Shown one piece after another: positions 22,961-30,817 of a stretch of 45,904 nt of DNA. The translations under genes were made by a program, and so were the position numbers. Under the pieces are notes generated by a model. The model worked only from the letters and a program-made list of their open reading frames with translations, searched no databases and was not told where the DNA came from. The DNA comes from Microcystis elabens FACHB-917 (lineage in GTDB: Bacteria > Cyanobacteriota > Cyanobacteriia > PCC-6307 > Cyanobiaceae): assembly GCF_014698445.1 (NCBI RefSeq), contig NZ_JACJSZ010000025.1, positions 1 to 45,904 of the forward strand. The letters run 5' to 3'. How positions within the stretch are numbered: position 1 is the stretch's first letter; the number at the start of each line of letters is the position of its first letter.

Positions 22961-24598
22961 TCAGTCGGTGAAGTCCTCCGCAACCGTTGCGGCGGGGTTG
23001 CCACCGCCCGGCGGCGGCCCGAAACCGAGGCGGCCCAGCAGTTCGCCCTGGGCCAGGGCCATCTGGCCCGGCGACCAGCCGGCCGGCTCCGCCGGATCCA
23101 GAAGGGCGGCCAGGGCCTCCCAGGCATAGGGACTGCCGTAGACGGCCAGGCCCGCCAGCCGGCCGGCGGCCTGGAGCTGGCGGATCACCGCCGGCCAGGG
23201 ATCGGCGCCGTCGGCACGGCCGCGGAAGGGGTTGCCGCGCACGAACAGCTGCAGCAGCACCGGCCCCTCGCCCAGCCGATCCAGGGCCAGGGGGGCCTCC
23301 CCATCGCCGCTCCAGGGGGACGGCCCCTGGCCGTCCACCAGGCAGGTCCGCAGTCCGGCGGCCTCCGGCAGGGCCAGGGCCGGGGCTCCCGCCGGAAGGA
23401 AGGGGCAGCCCAGGCTGTTGTCGAGGCGGATCAGGTTCACGCCGGGGCCGCCGGGCACAGGGCCCCGCCCCCGTGACACCAGGCTGCGTCGCACCAGCTC
23501 CAGGGCGAGCGCCTGGTCGTCGGGGGCGGGGCCGTTGCTGAGCTCGCCCAGGGGGGCCAAGGGGTCGGCGTCGGGATCGGTGGGGCAGCGTTCCAGGGCC
23601 CGGCGACGGCGCTGCCGGCAGGCCTCCAGCCGCTCCAGGCTGAGCCGCCCGCTGGCCACGGCCGCCACGATGGCGTCGATCGCCCCGTCGGCGTCCCCGG
23701 GCATCAGCACCAGGTCGGCCCCCGCCTCCAGGGCCAGCACCGCCGCTTCCGAGGGGCCGTAGCGCCCAGCGATCGCCTCCATCACCAGGGCGTCGGTGAC
23801 CACCAGCCCCTCGTACCCGAGCTCCTGGCGCAGCAGCCCCGTCAGCACCGCCCGCGAAAGGGTGGCCGGATGGTCGGGGTCGATGGCCGGCAGCAGCAGG
23901 TGGGCGCTCATCACCGCCGCCACCTCCGCCGCGATGGCGTCCCGGAAGGGCGGCAGCTCCACCGCCTCCAGGCGCCCACGGCCATGGGGGATGAGGGGCA
24001 GCTCCAGGTGGGAGTCGCTGGCGGTGTCACCGTGGCCGGGGAAGTGCTTGGCGCAGGCCAGCACACCCTCGGCCTGAACACCGCGGCAGAAGGCCGCCGC
24101 CAGGGCCCCGGCCGTGGCCGGATCCTCCCCCCAGGCCCGCACGTTGATCACCGGATTGGCCGGATTGTTGTTGACATCGCAGACCGGTGCGAGCACCCAG
24201 TTGAGCCCCAGCTGGCGGGCTTCCCGGCCCGTGCAGGCCCCATAGCGTCGGGCCAGATCCACGGCCAGGGCGGGATCCTCGCGGTGGATCCGGGCTACGG
24301 CCAGGGGCGGCACCAGCCAGCTGGCCCCCTCGAAGCGCTGGCCCACGCCCTCCTCCACATCGGCGCAGAGCAGCAGCGGCGCGCCGGCCCAGGCCTCCAG
24401 CTGGCGGGTGCGCAGCCGCAGCTCGGCGGCGCTGCCCCCCAGCAGGATCACCCCGCCCACGCCACGCTGCAGCAGGCGCCGCAGGCCGGCGTTGTCCAGC
24501 TCCCAGCGGGGGTAGCGCCTCTGGCCATCGGCGGGATGGCCGCTGCAGCGCACCACCAGCAGCTCGGCGGCCAGCCGATCGATGGGCCGGGAGGTCAT
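22961..24598 (-). CDS. nagZ: Glycoside hydrolase family 3, beta-N-acetylhexosaminidase-like
   Basis: 545 residues. The N-terminal ~340 residues are a GH3 barrel with the NagZ-type motif [14 protein letters not shown] at 184-197 (the His/Asp general acid pair) and the nucleophile D269 in [11 protein letters not shown]. Typical NagZ has ~340 residues; the extra ~200 at the C-terminus ([20 protein letters not shown] ... [12 protein letters not shown] ... [12 protein letters not shown]) form the second GH3 domain found in longer bacterial members. NagZ removes GlcNAc from anhydromuropeptides in peptidoglycan recycling. No signal peptide, so cytoplasmic. ATG overlaps the rbfA stop as ATGA. The gene symbol is by family resemblance. 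Confidence 0.85.
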   Translation of the reverse strand: MTSRPIDRLAAELLVVRCSGHPADGQRRYPRWELDNAGLRRLLQRGVGGVILLGGSAAELRLRTRQLEAWAGAPLLLCADVEEGVGQRFEGASWLVPPLAVARIHREDPALAVDLARRYGACTGREARQLGLNWVLAPVCDVNNNPANPVINVRAWGEDPATAGALAAAFCRGVQAEGVLACAKHFPGHGDTASDSHLELPLIPHGRGRLEAVELPPFRDAIAAEVAAVMSAHLLLPAIDPDHPATLSRAVLTGLLRQELGYEGLVVTDALVMEAIAGRYGPSEAAVLALEAGADLVLMPGDADGAIDAIVAAVASGRLSLERLEACRQRRRRALERCPTDPDADPLAPLGELSNGPAPDDQALALELVRRSLVSRGRGPVPGGPGVNLIRLDNSLGCPFLPAGAPALALPEAAGLRTCLVDGQGPSPWSGDGEAPLALDRLGEGPVLLQLFVRGNPFRGRADGADPWPAVIRQLQAAGRLAGLAVYGSPYAWEALAALLDPAEPAGWSPGQMALAQGELLGRLGFGPPPGGGNPAATVAEDFTD

Positions 24599-25023
24599 CC
24601 GTCAGCGCCGTCGTTGTCGTCCGCCGGATCCGCTTCGCCGGCCCCTGCCATCGGCTCCTCCCGCTCCCGTCGCTCCGTCTCCAGACGCTGCAGCAGTCCG
24701 AGCACCGTGTTGCCTTTCTCCAGACCCCGGTCGAGGACGAACACCACCTCCGGCGTGCGACGCATCTTCAGCCGCCGTCCCAGCTCCCCCTTCACATAGG
24801 CGGAGGCCGCCCGCAGGCCGGCCATGGCCACCTCCCGGTCCTCGGCGCTGCCGAAGACGCTCACGAAGATCCGGCAGTGCTGCAGGTCGCCGGCCAGCTC
24901 CACGTTGGTGACGCTGACCATGCCGTGGTGGACCCTTTCGTCCTTGATGCCGCTCATCAGCAGCTCACTCACCTCGCGGCGGATCAGGGCCGCCACCCGT
25001 TCCACCCGTCGGCTCTGTGCCAT
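24595..25023 (-). CDS. rbfA: 30S ribosome-binding factor RbfA
   Basis: 142 residues. The KH-like fold is recognisable by [47 protein letters not shown] and [23 protein letters not shown] (landmarks [20 protein letters not shown] and RRTPEVVF). RbfA binds the 30S subunit during 16S rRNA maturation and is needed in cold. The C-terminal ~30 residues are acidic and disordered ([21 protein letters not shown]), a common tail. ATG 25023; upstream by two bases ends the DUF751 gene. Confidence 0.95.
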   Translation of the reverse strand: MAQSRRVERVAALIRREVSELLMSGIKDERVHHGMVSVTNVELAGDLQHCRIFVSVFGSAEDREVAMAGLRAASAYVKGELGRRLKMRRTPEVVFVLDRGLEKGNTVLGLLQRLETERREREEPMAGAGEADPADDNDGADG

Positions 25024-25025
25024 GA

Positions 25026-25232
25026 CTACGCCAGCGGTGCCGTCTGCACCATGGCACGCAGCACAAGGGTGAGACTGATCAGTCCGCTGATCAGGGCGCC
25101 CACCAGGGCCGCCGCCGTGACCGGGTTGCTGCGGCGCCGGGCCAGGGGCTCGAACACCGAGTTGAACACCCCCAGGCTGAAGGCGATCAGATAGCGCGGA
25201 TAGCGCGTCACGTTGACGAAGAAGTCCTTCAT
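25026..25232 (-). CDS. DUF751 (Ycf33-like) membrane protein
   Basis: 68 residues. [18 protein letters not shown] at the start and two hydrophobic segments ([13 protein letters not shown] and [20 protein letters not shown]) match the small DUF751 family of cyanobacteria and plastids (Ycf33). The function is unknown. It stands just upstream of rbfA on the same strand with two bases between stop and start, so the two are co-transcribed with the hexosaminidase gene. Confidence 0.85.
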   Translation of the reverse strand: MKDFFVNVTRYPRYLIAFSLGVFNSVFEPLARRRSNPVTAAALVGALISGLISLTLVLRAMVQTAPLA

Positions 25233-25306
25233 GGCCCCGGCGGCGTCCTGGTCGGATGCCGGCTACTCTGCCGCCCGGGGCCGCGCCCAGCCGGCCCGGA
25301 GGGCCC

Positions 25307-26026
25307 ATGGAGCTGCATCAGTTCAGACATTCCGCCTTCTGTGAGAAGGTCCGGCTCCTGCTGGCCCGCAAGGGTCTGGAGGCCACCCTCATGGAGGTGA
25401 CCCCCGGCCTGGGGCAGCTGGAGCTGTTCCGCCTCTCCGGGCAGCGGCAGGTGCCGGTGCTTGTGGACGGCGGTGAGGTGATCGCCGACTCCACGGTCAT
25501 CGCCCTCCATCTGGAGGCCACCCACCCGGAGCCGCCGCTGCTGCCGGCCGATCCGGTCGCCCGCGCCCGGGTGCTGCTGCTGGAGGACTGGGCCGACACC
25601 GCCCTGGCCCGGGGCGCCCGACTGGCCCTGCTCCAGGCCGCGGCCACCGATCCGGTGCTGCGCGGCGCCCTGCTGCCCGAGGCCACCCCCGCGCCGCTGC
25701 GGGATCTGGTGGGGGCCCTGCCCGGGGGCCTGATCGGTTCCGCCACCGAGGCGATGCGTGACCTGCTCGGGCCCTGTGAGGTGCGGCAGCTGCACCGCAG
25801 CCTCGAGCAGCTGGCCCGGCTCGTGTCCGAGCGCCCCTACCTGGAGGGCGATGGCCTCACCCTGGCCGACATCGCCGTGGCGGCCCAGCTGTATCTGCTG
25901 ATGTTCCCGGCCTGCGCCGGCGCCCCCCTGGCCGGACGCGGGGTGGAGGGCATTGCCGACAACCCCGTCCTGGAGCCCCTGTTCGCCTGGCGCGACCAGA
26001 TCTACGCCGCCGTGGACAGGGGCTGA
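25307..26026 (+). CDS. Glutathione S-transferase family protein
   Basis: 239 residues. The N-terminal thioredoxin-like domain has [23 protein letters not shown] (S9-A-F-C12, the cysteine/serine site), [19 protein letters not shown] (cis-Pro and the ES/DS glutathione contact) and the C-terminal all-helical domain has [19 protein letters not shown], the N-capping box of GSTs. Substrate unknown. ATG 25307 was chosen over an upstream in-frame start because it precedes the fold directly. The upstream TACTCT at 25264 may be the -10 element. Divergent from DUF751/rbfA. Confidence 0.88.
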   Translation: MELHQFRHSAFCEKVRLLLARKGLEATLMEVTPGLGQLELFRLSGQRQVPVLVDGGEVIADSTVIALHLEATHPEPPLLPADPVARARVLLLEDWADTALARGARLALLQAAATDPVLRGALLPEATPAPLRDLVGALPGGLIGSATEAMRDLLGPCEVRQLHRSLEQLARLVSERPYLEGDGLTLADIAVAAQLYLLMFPACAGAPLAGRGVEGIADNPVLEPLFAWRDQIYAAVDRG

Positions 26027-26061
26027 GGCCCCCCTCCGCACCGGCGCCCCCACCCGCCAGG

Positions 26062-26346
26062 ATGGGGGTCGCCGCTGTTCTGGCCGTGTCCGATCCGCTG
26101 CTGCGGGAGCTCGACCATTACGTGGTGCTGGAGCCCGGCAAGGGCGACACCATCCTCAGCGCCGCCGAGACCCTGCACTGGCTCGCCGGCCATCTGGCGG
26201 CCCTGGCCGACCCCCCGGCCGACCTGGCCGATCTGGCCGATCCGCTCGCCCGGGCCGGCCGGCTGCTCGACACCGCATGCGAACTGGAGCTGGCGCCTGG
26301 CTGCACGATCCAGTGGTTCGCGGTACGACTGGAGCCGCCCGCCTGA
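26062..26346 (+). CDS. CRR7-like (chlororespiratory reduction 7) protein
   Basis: 94 residues. HYVVLEPGKGDTILSAAETLHWL near the start and LLDTACELELAPGCTIQWFAVRLE at the end match my recollection of the CRR7 family (PF12095), small soluble proteins of cyanobacteria and chloroplasts. In plants CRR7 is needed for accumulation of the NDH complex; a role in NDH-1 assembly here is inference. The middle is a repetitive Ala/Asp/Leu stretch (ADPPADLADLADPLAR) that is longer or more degenerate than in relatives I can recall. The gene is 35 bases after the GST gene, on the same strand. Confidence 0.7.
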   Translation: MGVAAVLAVSDPLLRELDHYVVLEPGKGDTILSAAETLHWLAGHLAALADPPADLADLADPLARAGRLLDTACELELAPGCTIQWFAVRLEPPA

Positions 26347-26360
26347 GGGCCCCGCGGGAC

Positions 26361-27008
26361 TCAGTTGAGCGAGACGCGGGGCTGCCCGTCGGCGTCCTGC
26401 AGACGGACGGGTTCGGCCGTAGGCCGGGCGGGGTCGCGCAGCACCGAGGGCAGGGCCTCCAGCACCTGGAGCGCCACCGCCGCGGGCAGACCCCCCCGCT
26501 GGGCCACCGCCAGGTCGGCCTGGGCGTAAAGGGGCCGGCGCTCCTGCAGCAGCACCTGCAGCCGGGCGGCGGGATCGGCGGTGGCAAGCAGGGGCCTGGG
26601 GGTGGGGTCGGCGGCCAGCCGGCGCAGCAGTTCCTCCGCGGGGGCATCCAGCCACACCACCACCCCCTGGCGCATGTGCCCCCAGTTCTCCGGCCGGGTC
26701 ACCGCCCCGCCGCCGGTGGCCACCACCAGGGAATGCCAGCCGGCGATGCCGTTGAGCACGGCGGTCTCCAGGGCGCGGAAGGCGTCCTCTCCCTCGCTGG
26801 CGAAGATCTCGGCGATCGACCGGCCGGCCGCCTCCGTGAGGGCGGCATCGGCATCGATGAAGCGATAGCCGAGGGCCTCGGCCAGGGGGCGCCCCACCGC
26901 GCTCTTGCCGGTCCCCATCATTCCCACGAGGTAGATGTTCAGGCCATCGAGACGGCGGGCCAGCTCCCGGTGCGAGGGGCGGGTCGGGGCGGCATCGGCT
27001 GGGGCCAT
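26361..27008 (-). CDS. aroK: Shikimate kinase
   Basis: 215 residues. Walker A GMMGTGKS at 29-36, shikimate-binding FIDADAALTEAAGRSIAEIFASEGEDAFRALE, ATGGGAV (landmark GGGAV) and the lid region RPLLATAD are all present. The enzyme phosphorylates shikimate to shikimate-3-phosphate in aromatic amino acid synthesis. About 25 residues precede the core, slightly longer than E. coli AroK, with ATG 27008 taken as start. Convergent with the CRR7-like gene (14 bases) and divergent from the PTPS gene (63 bases). Confidence 0.93.
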   Translation of the reverse strand: MAPADAAPTRPSHRELARRLDGLNIYLVGMMGTGKSAVGRPLAEALGYRFIDADAALTEAAGRSIAEIFASEGEDAFRALETAVLNGIAGWHSLVVATGGGAVTRPENWGHMRQGVVVWLDAPAEELLRRLAADPTPRPLLATADPAARLQVLLQERRPLYAQADLAVAQRGGLPAAVALQVLEALPSVLRDPARPTAEPVRLQDADGQPRVSLN

Positions 27009-27043
27009 GGGTGTGCGGGCAACGGCGGTCCGGACCCCGTTTC

Positions 27044-27049
27044 TAGGAT
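27044..27049 (+). promoter_or_regulatory. Putative -10 element for the PTPS gene
   Basis: TAGGAT in the 63-base gap to aroK, 22 bases before the ATG at 27072. No -35 is recognisable. The hexamer resembles TAGGNT patches in front of several other genes of this window. Confidence 0.35.
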
Positions 27050-27071
27050 GGGCGTCCCCTGGTGCCCGGCG

Positions 27072-28034
27072 ATGACCGCAACCCGGTTGACCGCCCCTCC
27101 GGCGGCAGCTTCCCCCACCACCGCCGCCCACGGGCGCGGCCGGCTCTGCGTGATCACCCGCCGGGCCACCTTCAGTGCCAGCCACCTCTACCGGCTGCCG
27201 GAACTCGATGATGCCGAGAATGCCCGGCGCTTCGGCCGCTGCAGCCTGCCCCCGGGCCACGGCCACAACTACGAACTCACCGTGGCGATGGGCGGCCCGC
27301 TCGACGCCGACGGCATGGTGCTCAACCTCTCCGACGTCAAGCACGCCATCCGGCGGGAGGTCACCGACCCCCTCGACTTCCGCTTCCTCAACGAGGTCTG
27401 GCCCGAGTTCGACCTCTCCGGTCCCGAGGGGCGGCTGCCCACCACCGAAGCCCTGCTGCTGGCCATCCGCCAGCGCCTGGCCCCCCATCTGCCGCTGGTG
27501 GCGCTGCGGCTCCACGAACACCCCAACCTCTGGGCCGACGTGCTCTGCGGTCCCACCATCGATCCCATGGAAGCCTTCCTCTCGATCCGCACCCACTTCG
27601 CCGCCGCCCACCGCCTGGCCCGCCCCGAGCTCAGCCAGGGCGAGAACGAGGCGATCTACGGCAAGTGCGCCCGCCCCCACGGCCACGGCCACAACTACCT
27701 GCTCGACGTCACCGTGCGGGGGGCCATCGATGGCCGCACCGGCATGGTCTGCGACCTGGCCGAGCTGCAGCGCCTGGTGAACGATCTGGTGGTGGAGCCC
27801 TTCGACCACACCTTCCTCAACAAGGACGTTGCCCACTTCGCCGACTGCGTTCCCACCGCCGAGAACATCGCCCTTCACATCGCCGATCTGCTCAGCACCC
27901 CCATCGCCGCCATCGGGGCCCGGCTGCACAAGGTCCGCCTGCAGGAGAGCCCCAACAACGCCGCTGAAGTCTTCGCCGAGACGCCCCAGCTGGAGATGGT
28001 CCCGGCGGCCCTCGAAGCCCTCGCCGCCGGTTGA
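27072..28034 (+). CDS. Tandem-domain 6-pyruvoyltetrahydropterin synthase / QueD-like protein
   Basis: 320 residues made of two PTPS domains. Domain 1 (~24-160) has H38, C57 and GHGHNY (H63, H65), i.e. C-x5-HGH. Domain 2 (~168-310) has H180, C199 and HGHGHNY (H203-H207), i.e. C-x3-HGHGH. Both domains end with the conserved His/Glu region (LHEHPNLWADV and VRLQESPNNAAEV). So both appear to keep zinc ligands and catalytic Cys. Family enzymes convert dihydroneopterin triphosphate to 6-pyruvoyltetrahydropterin or 6-carboxytetrahydropterin; most are single-domain ~120-140 residues. Its stop overlaps a TTG start of the RibD_C gene by 4 bases. Which product forms here is open. Confidence 0.87.
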   Translation: MTATRLTAPPAAASPTTAAHGRGRLCVITRRATFSASHLYRLPELDDAENARRFGRCSLPPGHGHNYELTVAMGGPLDADGMVLNLSDVKHAIRREVTDPLDFRFLNEVWPEFDLSGPEGRLPTTEALLLAIRQRLAPHLPLVALRLHEHPNLWADVLCGPTIDPMEAFLSIRTHFAAAHRLARPELSQGENEAIYGKCARPHGHGHNYLLDVTVRGAIDGRTGMVCDLAELQRLVNDLVVEPFDHTFLNKDVAHFADCVPTAENIALHIADLLSTPIAAIGARLHKVRLQESPNNAAEVFAETPQLEMVPAALEALAAG

Positions 28035-28735
28035 GTCCGGAGGCAGCGGCGGATCCCCGCCCCGGCGGCCCATGGCCCGAGCTGCGGCTCGTGCTGGCGG
28101 TGAGCCTCGACGGCCGGCTGGCGCCACCCGAAGGGGGGGCAGCCCAGCTGGGCGGTGCCGCTGACCGGCAGGTGCTGGAGGAGGCCCTGGCCTGGGCCGA
28201 TGCCGTCCTGGTGGGCGCCGAGACCCTGCGTCGCCATGGCTGCACCTGCCTGATCCGCAGCCCCGCCCTGCTGGACGCCCGCGTCTCGCAGGGCCGCCCC
28301 GCCCAGCCGATCGCCATCGCCGTCAGCCGCAGCGGCCGGCTGCCCCCCGCCCTGCCCTTCTTTCGCCAGCCCCTGGGCCGCTGGCTGCTGCAGGCCGCCC
28401 CGCTGCCCCCCACCGCCCCCGTCGAGGGGTTCGATCGCCACCTGACCCTGGAGAGCTGGCCCCAGGCCCTGGCGGGCCTGGCGAGCCTGGGTCAGCGGCG
28501 CATCGCCGTGCTGGGGGGGGCGCAGCTGGCGGCGGTCCTGGCCGCCGAGGACCTGCTCGATGAGATCCAGCTCACCCTCTGCCCCCGCCTGCTGGGCGGC
28601 CCGCTGGGCTGGTTGCCCACCGGGGCCCGGGTGGCGCCGGCGGCGCGGACGGGCTGGCGGCTGGTGGAGCACCGGGCCCTGCCGGGGGACGAGCTGCTGC
28701 TGCGCTGGCGCCGGCCCGAGCCTCTCAGGGGTTGA
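28031..28735 (+). CDS. RibD C-terminal / DHFR-fold reductase
   Basis: 234 residues with the RibD_C (PF01872) pattern: LRLVLAVSLDGRLAPPEGG, WADAVLVGAETLRRHGCT, IAVLGGAQLAAVLAAEDLLDEIQLTLCPRLLGG (landmarks SLDGRLA, LVGAETLR and VLGGAQL). These NADPH-dependent reductases act in riboflavin synthesis when fused to the RibD deaminase, but stand-alone members reduce other pyrimidines or pterins. No deaminase domain is present. The likely start TTG 28031 overlaps the PTPS stop (TTGA), suggesting translational coupling and a shared pathway, hence a pterin substrate is a reasonable hypothesis. Its end overlaps the convergent secreted-protein gene by 11 bases. Confidence 0.82.
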   Translation: MSPEAAADPRPGGPWPELRLVLAVSLDGRLAPPEGGAAQLGGAADRQVLEEALAWADAVLVGAETLRRHGCTCLIRSPALLDARVSQGRPAQPIAIAVSRSGRLPPALPFFRQPLGRWLLQAAPLPPTAPVEGFDRHLTLESWPQALAGLASLGQRRIAVLGGAQLAAVLAAEDLLDEIQLTLCPRLLGGPLGWLPTGARVAPAARTGWRLVEHRALPGDELLLRWRRPEPLRG

Positions 28736-29162
28736 CCTCCTGGAGGCCATAGCTGCCGAAACGCCGGCCGAGCTCCCGAAGCGGCATGTCCCGCAGGCTG
28801 TCGGTGGGCAGGCCGAACATCCTGGCCAGGCAGCGCTTGACCACCTCCTCGCTGTCATCGCCGAAGCGGCCACTCACCATCTCGGTGATCACCCCCAGGC
28901 TGCGGCCGCTGTTGTCGGTCTCCTCGATCAGGCACTTGCTGGTGGGCACGGCCAGCTTGCGACAGGGATCCTGCAGGCTTTTCGCCAGGTCCGCCCGGCC
29001 GACGGAGACCGTCTCGACGCAGACCCGGGTCAGCTGGTTCTCCAGCTGGGGACGCAGCAGCATCAGCACCGGCCGCAGCAGCCCGGCCCTGGCGGGCGCC
29101 GCCGGCACGGCCAGTGCCGTGGCGGCCGTCAGGAGCATCAGGGTCCGCAGGGGCTTGGCCAT
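28725..29162 (-). CDS. Secreted hypothetical protein, cyanobacterial
   Basis: 145 residues. A clear signal peptide (MAKPLRTLMLLTAATALAVP, cut after ARA near 26) precedes a ~120-residue domain with three cysteines (RVCVET, DPCRKL, SKCLIEE and RCLARM give four in all) that could form two disulfides in the periplasm or thylakoid lumen. The mature part is helical (LRPQLENQLTRVC, EEVVKRCLARMFGLPTDSLRDMPLREL). I do not recognise a domain. ATG 29162 was preferred to an upstream GTG/ATG because it gives a normal signal peptide. Divergent from the FemAB-like gene. Confidence 0.7.
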   Translation of the reverse strand: MAKPLRTLMLLTAATALAVPAAPARAGLLRPVLMLLRPQLENQLTRVCVETVSVGRADLAKSLQDPCRKLAVPTSKCLIEETDNSGRSLGVITEMVSGRFGDDSEEVVKRCLARMFGLPTDSLRDMPLRELGRRFGSYGLQEVNP

Positions 29163-29241
29163 GGCGGGGGTGGGCGCTCGGTCGCAGGGAATCACCCGTT
29201 AGTTTTGCGCCTGCCCCCACCCCCCTGCGCCGCCAGCGGCC

Positions 29242-30471
29242 ATGGCCGAGCTGCAAGTCCGCTGGCATCAGGCGACGCGGGACATCCCGGAAGACCAGTG
29301 GCAGGCCCTGGTGGGCGGCACCGGGCAGGCCACGACCGCGGCGGTCGATCGCCCCTTCTACGGCTGGCGATGGCTGCACCATCTGGAGGCCAGCGGCAGC
29401 ATCGTGCCGCGCCAGGGCTGGCAGCCCTGCCACCTGGGGCTCTGGCGCGACGGGCGGCTGGTGGCCCTGGCGCCCCTGTACCTGAAGGGCCACAGCTACG
29501 GGGAATTCGTCTTCGACCAGTCCTTCGCCCAGCTCGCCGGCCAGCTCGGCCTGCGCTACTACCCCAAGCTCGTCGGCATGAGCCCGGTGAGCCCGGTGCA
29601 GGGCTACCGCTTCCATGTGGCCGCCGGCGAGGACCCGGCGGCCCTCACCGCGCGGGTCCTCGCCGAGATCGACGGCTTCTGCCGGCGCCAGGGGATCCTC
29701 AGCTGCAACTTCCTCTATGTGGATCCGGCCTGGCAGCCCCTGGCGGAAGCCGCCGGCTGCGCCCTCTGGATCAACCAGCAGAGCGAATGGCGCAACCCCG
29801 GCCATGCCGACTTCGAGGCCTACCTGGCCAGCTTCAATGCCAATCAGCGCCGCAACATCCGCCGCGAGCGCCGCTCCGTGGCGGCGGCGGGTCTGACGGT
29901 CACGCCCCTGGCGGGCGAGGAGATCCCGCCGCGTCTGCTGGAGCGGATGCACCGCTTCTACGAGCAGCACTGCAGCCGCTGGGGGCCCTGGGGCAGCAAG
30001 TACCTCACCGAGTCCTTCTTCCAGGCGGCCGCCACCGACCTGCGCCAGCACCTGGTGCTGTTCAGCGCCCATCGGGGCGATCCGATGCAGCCCCTGGCGA
30101 TGTCGCTGTGCGTGCACGATGCCAGTGGCCTCTGGGGCCGCTACTGGGGCAGCGACATCGAGCTCGACAACCTGCACTTCGAGGTCTGCTACTACGCCCC
30201 GATCGCCTGGGCGATCGAGCGGGGTCTGGAGAGCTTCGATCCCGGGGCCGGCGGCAGCCACAAGCGGCGCCGGGGCTTCGTGGCCCAGCCCCGGGCCAGC
30301 CTGCACCGCTGGTACGACTCCCGCTTCGACGCCATCCTGCGGGACTGGCTGCCGGGCGCCAACCGGGAGATGCACGCGGCGATCGCGGCGATGAACGCGG
30401 AGCTTCCCTTCACCGCTTCCTACGATCCCCCCCATGCACCACGACCCGAACCCCCGCCAGAGCCTGGATGA
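29242..30471 (+). CDS. FemAB/PF04339-like peptidoglycan-linked acyltransferase
   Basis: 409 residues of the GNAT-like family PF04339 (older name DUF482, 'peptidogalycan biosynthesis/recognition'). Typical features: RPFYGWRWLHHLEASGSI, LVALAPLYLKGHSYGEFVFDQSFAQ, YYPKLVGMSPVSPVQGYR, FNANQRRNIRRERR and a final FDPGAGGSHKRRRGF (landmarks FYGWRWL, FDQSFA and GGSHK). The fold is related to Fem ligases that add amino acids to peptidoglycan, but the true substrate of this family is unknown. The DUF4346 gene starts inside its last 38 bases. Confidence 0.82.
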   Translation: MAELQVRWHQATRDIPEDQWQALVGGTGQATTAAVDRPFYGWRWLHHLEASGSIVPRQGWQPCHLGLWRDGRLVALAPLYLKGHSYGEFVFDQSFAQLAGQLGLRYYPKLVGMSPVSPVQGYRFHVAAGEDPAALTARVLAEIDGFCRRQGILSCNFLYVDPAWQPLAEAAGCALWINQQSEWRNPGHADFEAYLASFNANQRRNIRRERRSVAAAGLTVTPLAGEEIPPRLLERMHRFYEQHCSRWGPWGSKYLTESFFQAAATDLRQHLVLFSAHRGDPMQPLAMSLCVHDASGLWGRYWGSDIELDNLHFEVCYYAPIAWAIERGLESFDPGAGGSHKRRRGFVAQPRASLHRWYDSRFDAILRDWLPGANREMHAAIAAMNAELPFTASYDPPHAPRPEPPPEPG

Positions 30472-30817
30472 GGCCCTCTCCCAGCGCTTCATCCAGCTCG
30501 ACCCATCGGGCTACTTCCTGATCAAGGTCGATGCCGCCGCCGGCGAGCTGATCGCCGAGCACTACGCCAACGGCATTGATGAACGGGGACTGGCCATCGA
30601 CCCGGACACCGGGGAGGTGCTCAGCTGCCGGGGCGGCGACCCTCGGGCACCCTGGGCCGTGTACCGCGGCCGCAGCGCCAAGGAACTCGGCATCGCCCTG
30701 ACCGAGGGGGACGGCCCCCATCCCCTCTCACGGCTCGACCACGCCCTCTACCTGGGCCGGGAGCTCCAGAAGGCGGAGCACTGTCTTGAGATGGGTCTGC
30801 CCTACGTGCAGGACTAG
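30434..30817 (+). CDS. DUF4346 domain protein
   Basis: 127 residues, soluble. LDEALSQRFIQLDPSGYFLIKVDAAAGELIAEHYANGIDERGLAIDPDTGEVLSC and SAKELGIALTE..LSRLDHALYLGRELQKAEHCLEMGLPYVQD (landmarks DPSGYFLIKVD and HALYLGRELQKAE) match the cyanobacterial DUF4346 family, whose function is unknown; in some proteins it is found with a cobalamin/THF-related domain. The ATG lies inside the end of the FemAB-like gene (38-base overlap), so translation is coupled. The stop overlaps the end of the convergent radical SAM gene by 4 bases. Confidence 0.8.
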   Translation: MHHDPNPRQSLDEALSQRFIQLDPSGYFLIKVDAAAGELIAEHYANGIDERGLAIDPDTGEVLSCRGGDPRAPWAVYRGRSAKELGIALTEGDGPHPLSRLDHALYLGRELQKAEHCLEMGLPYVQD

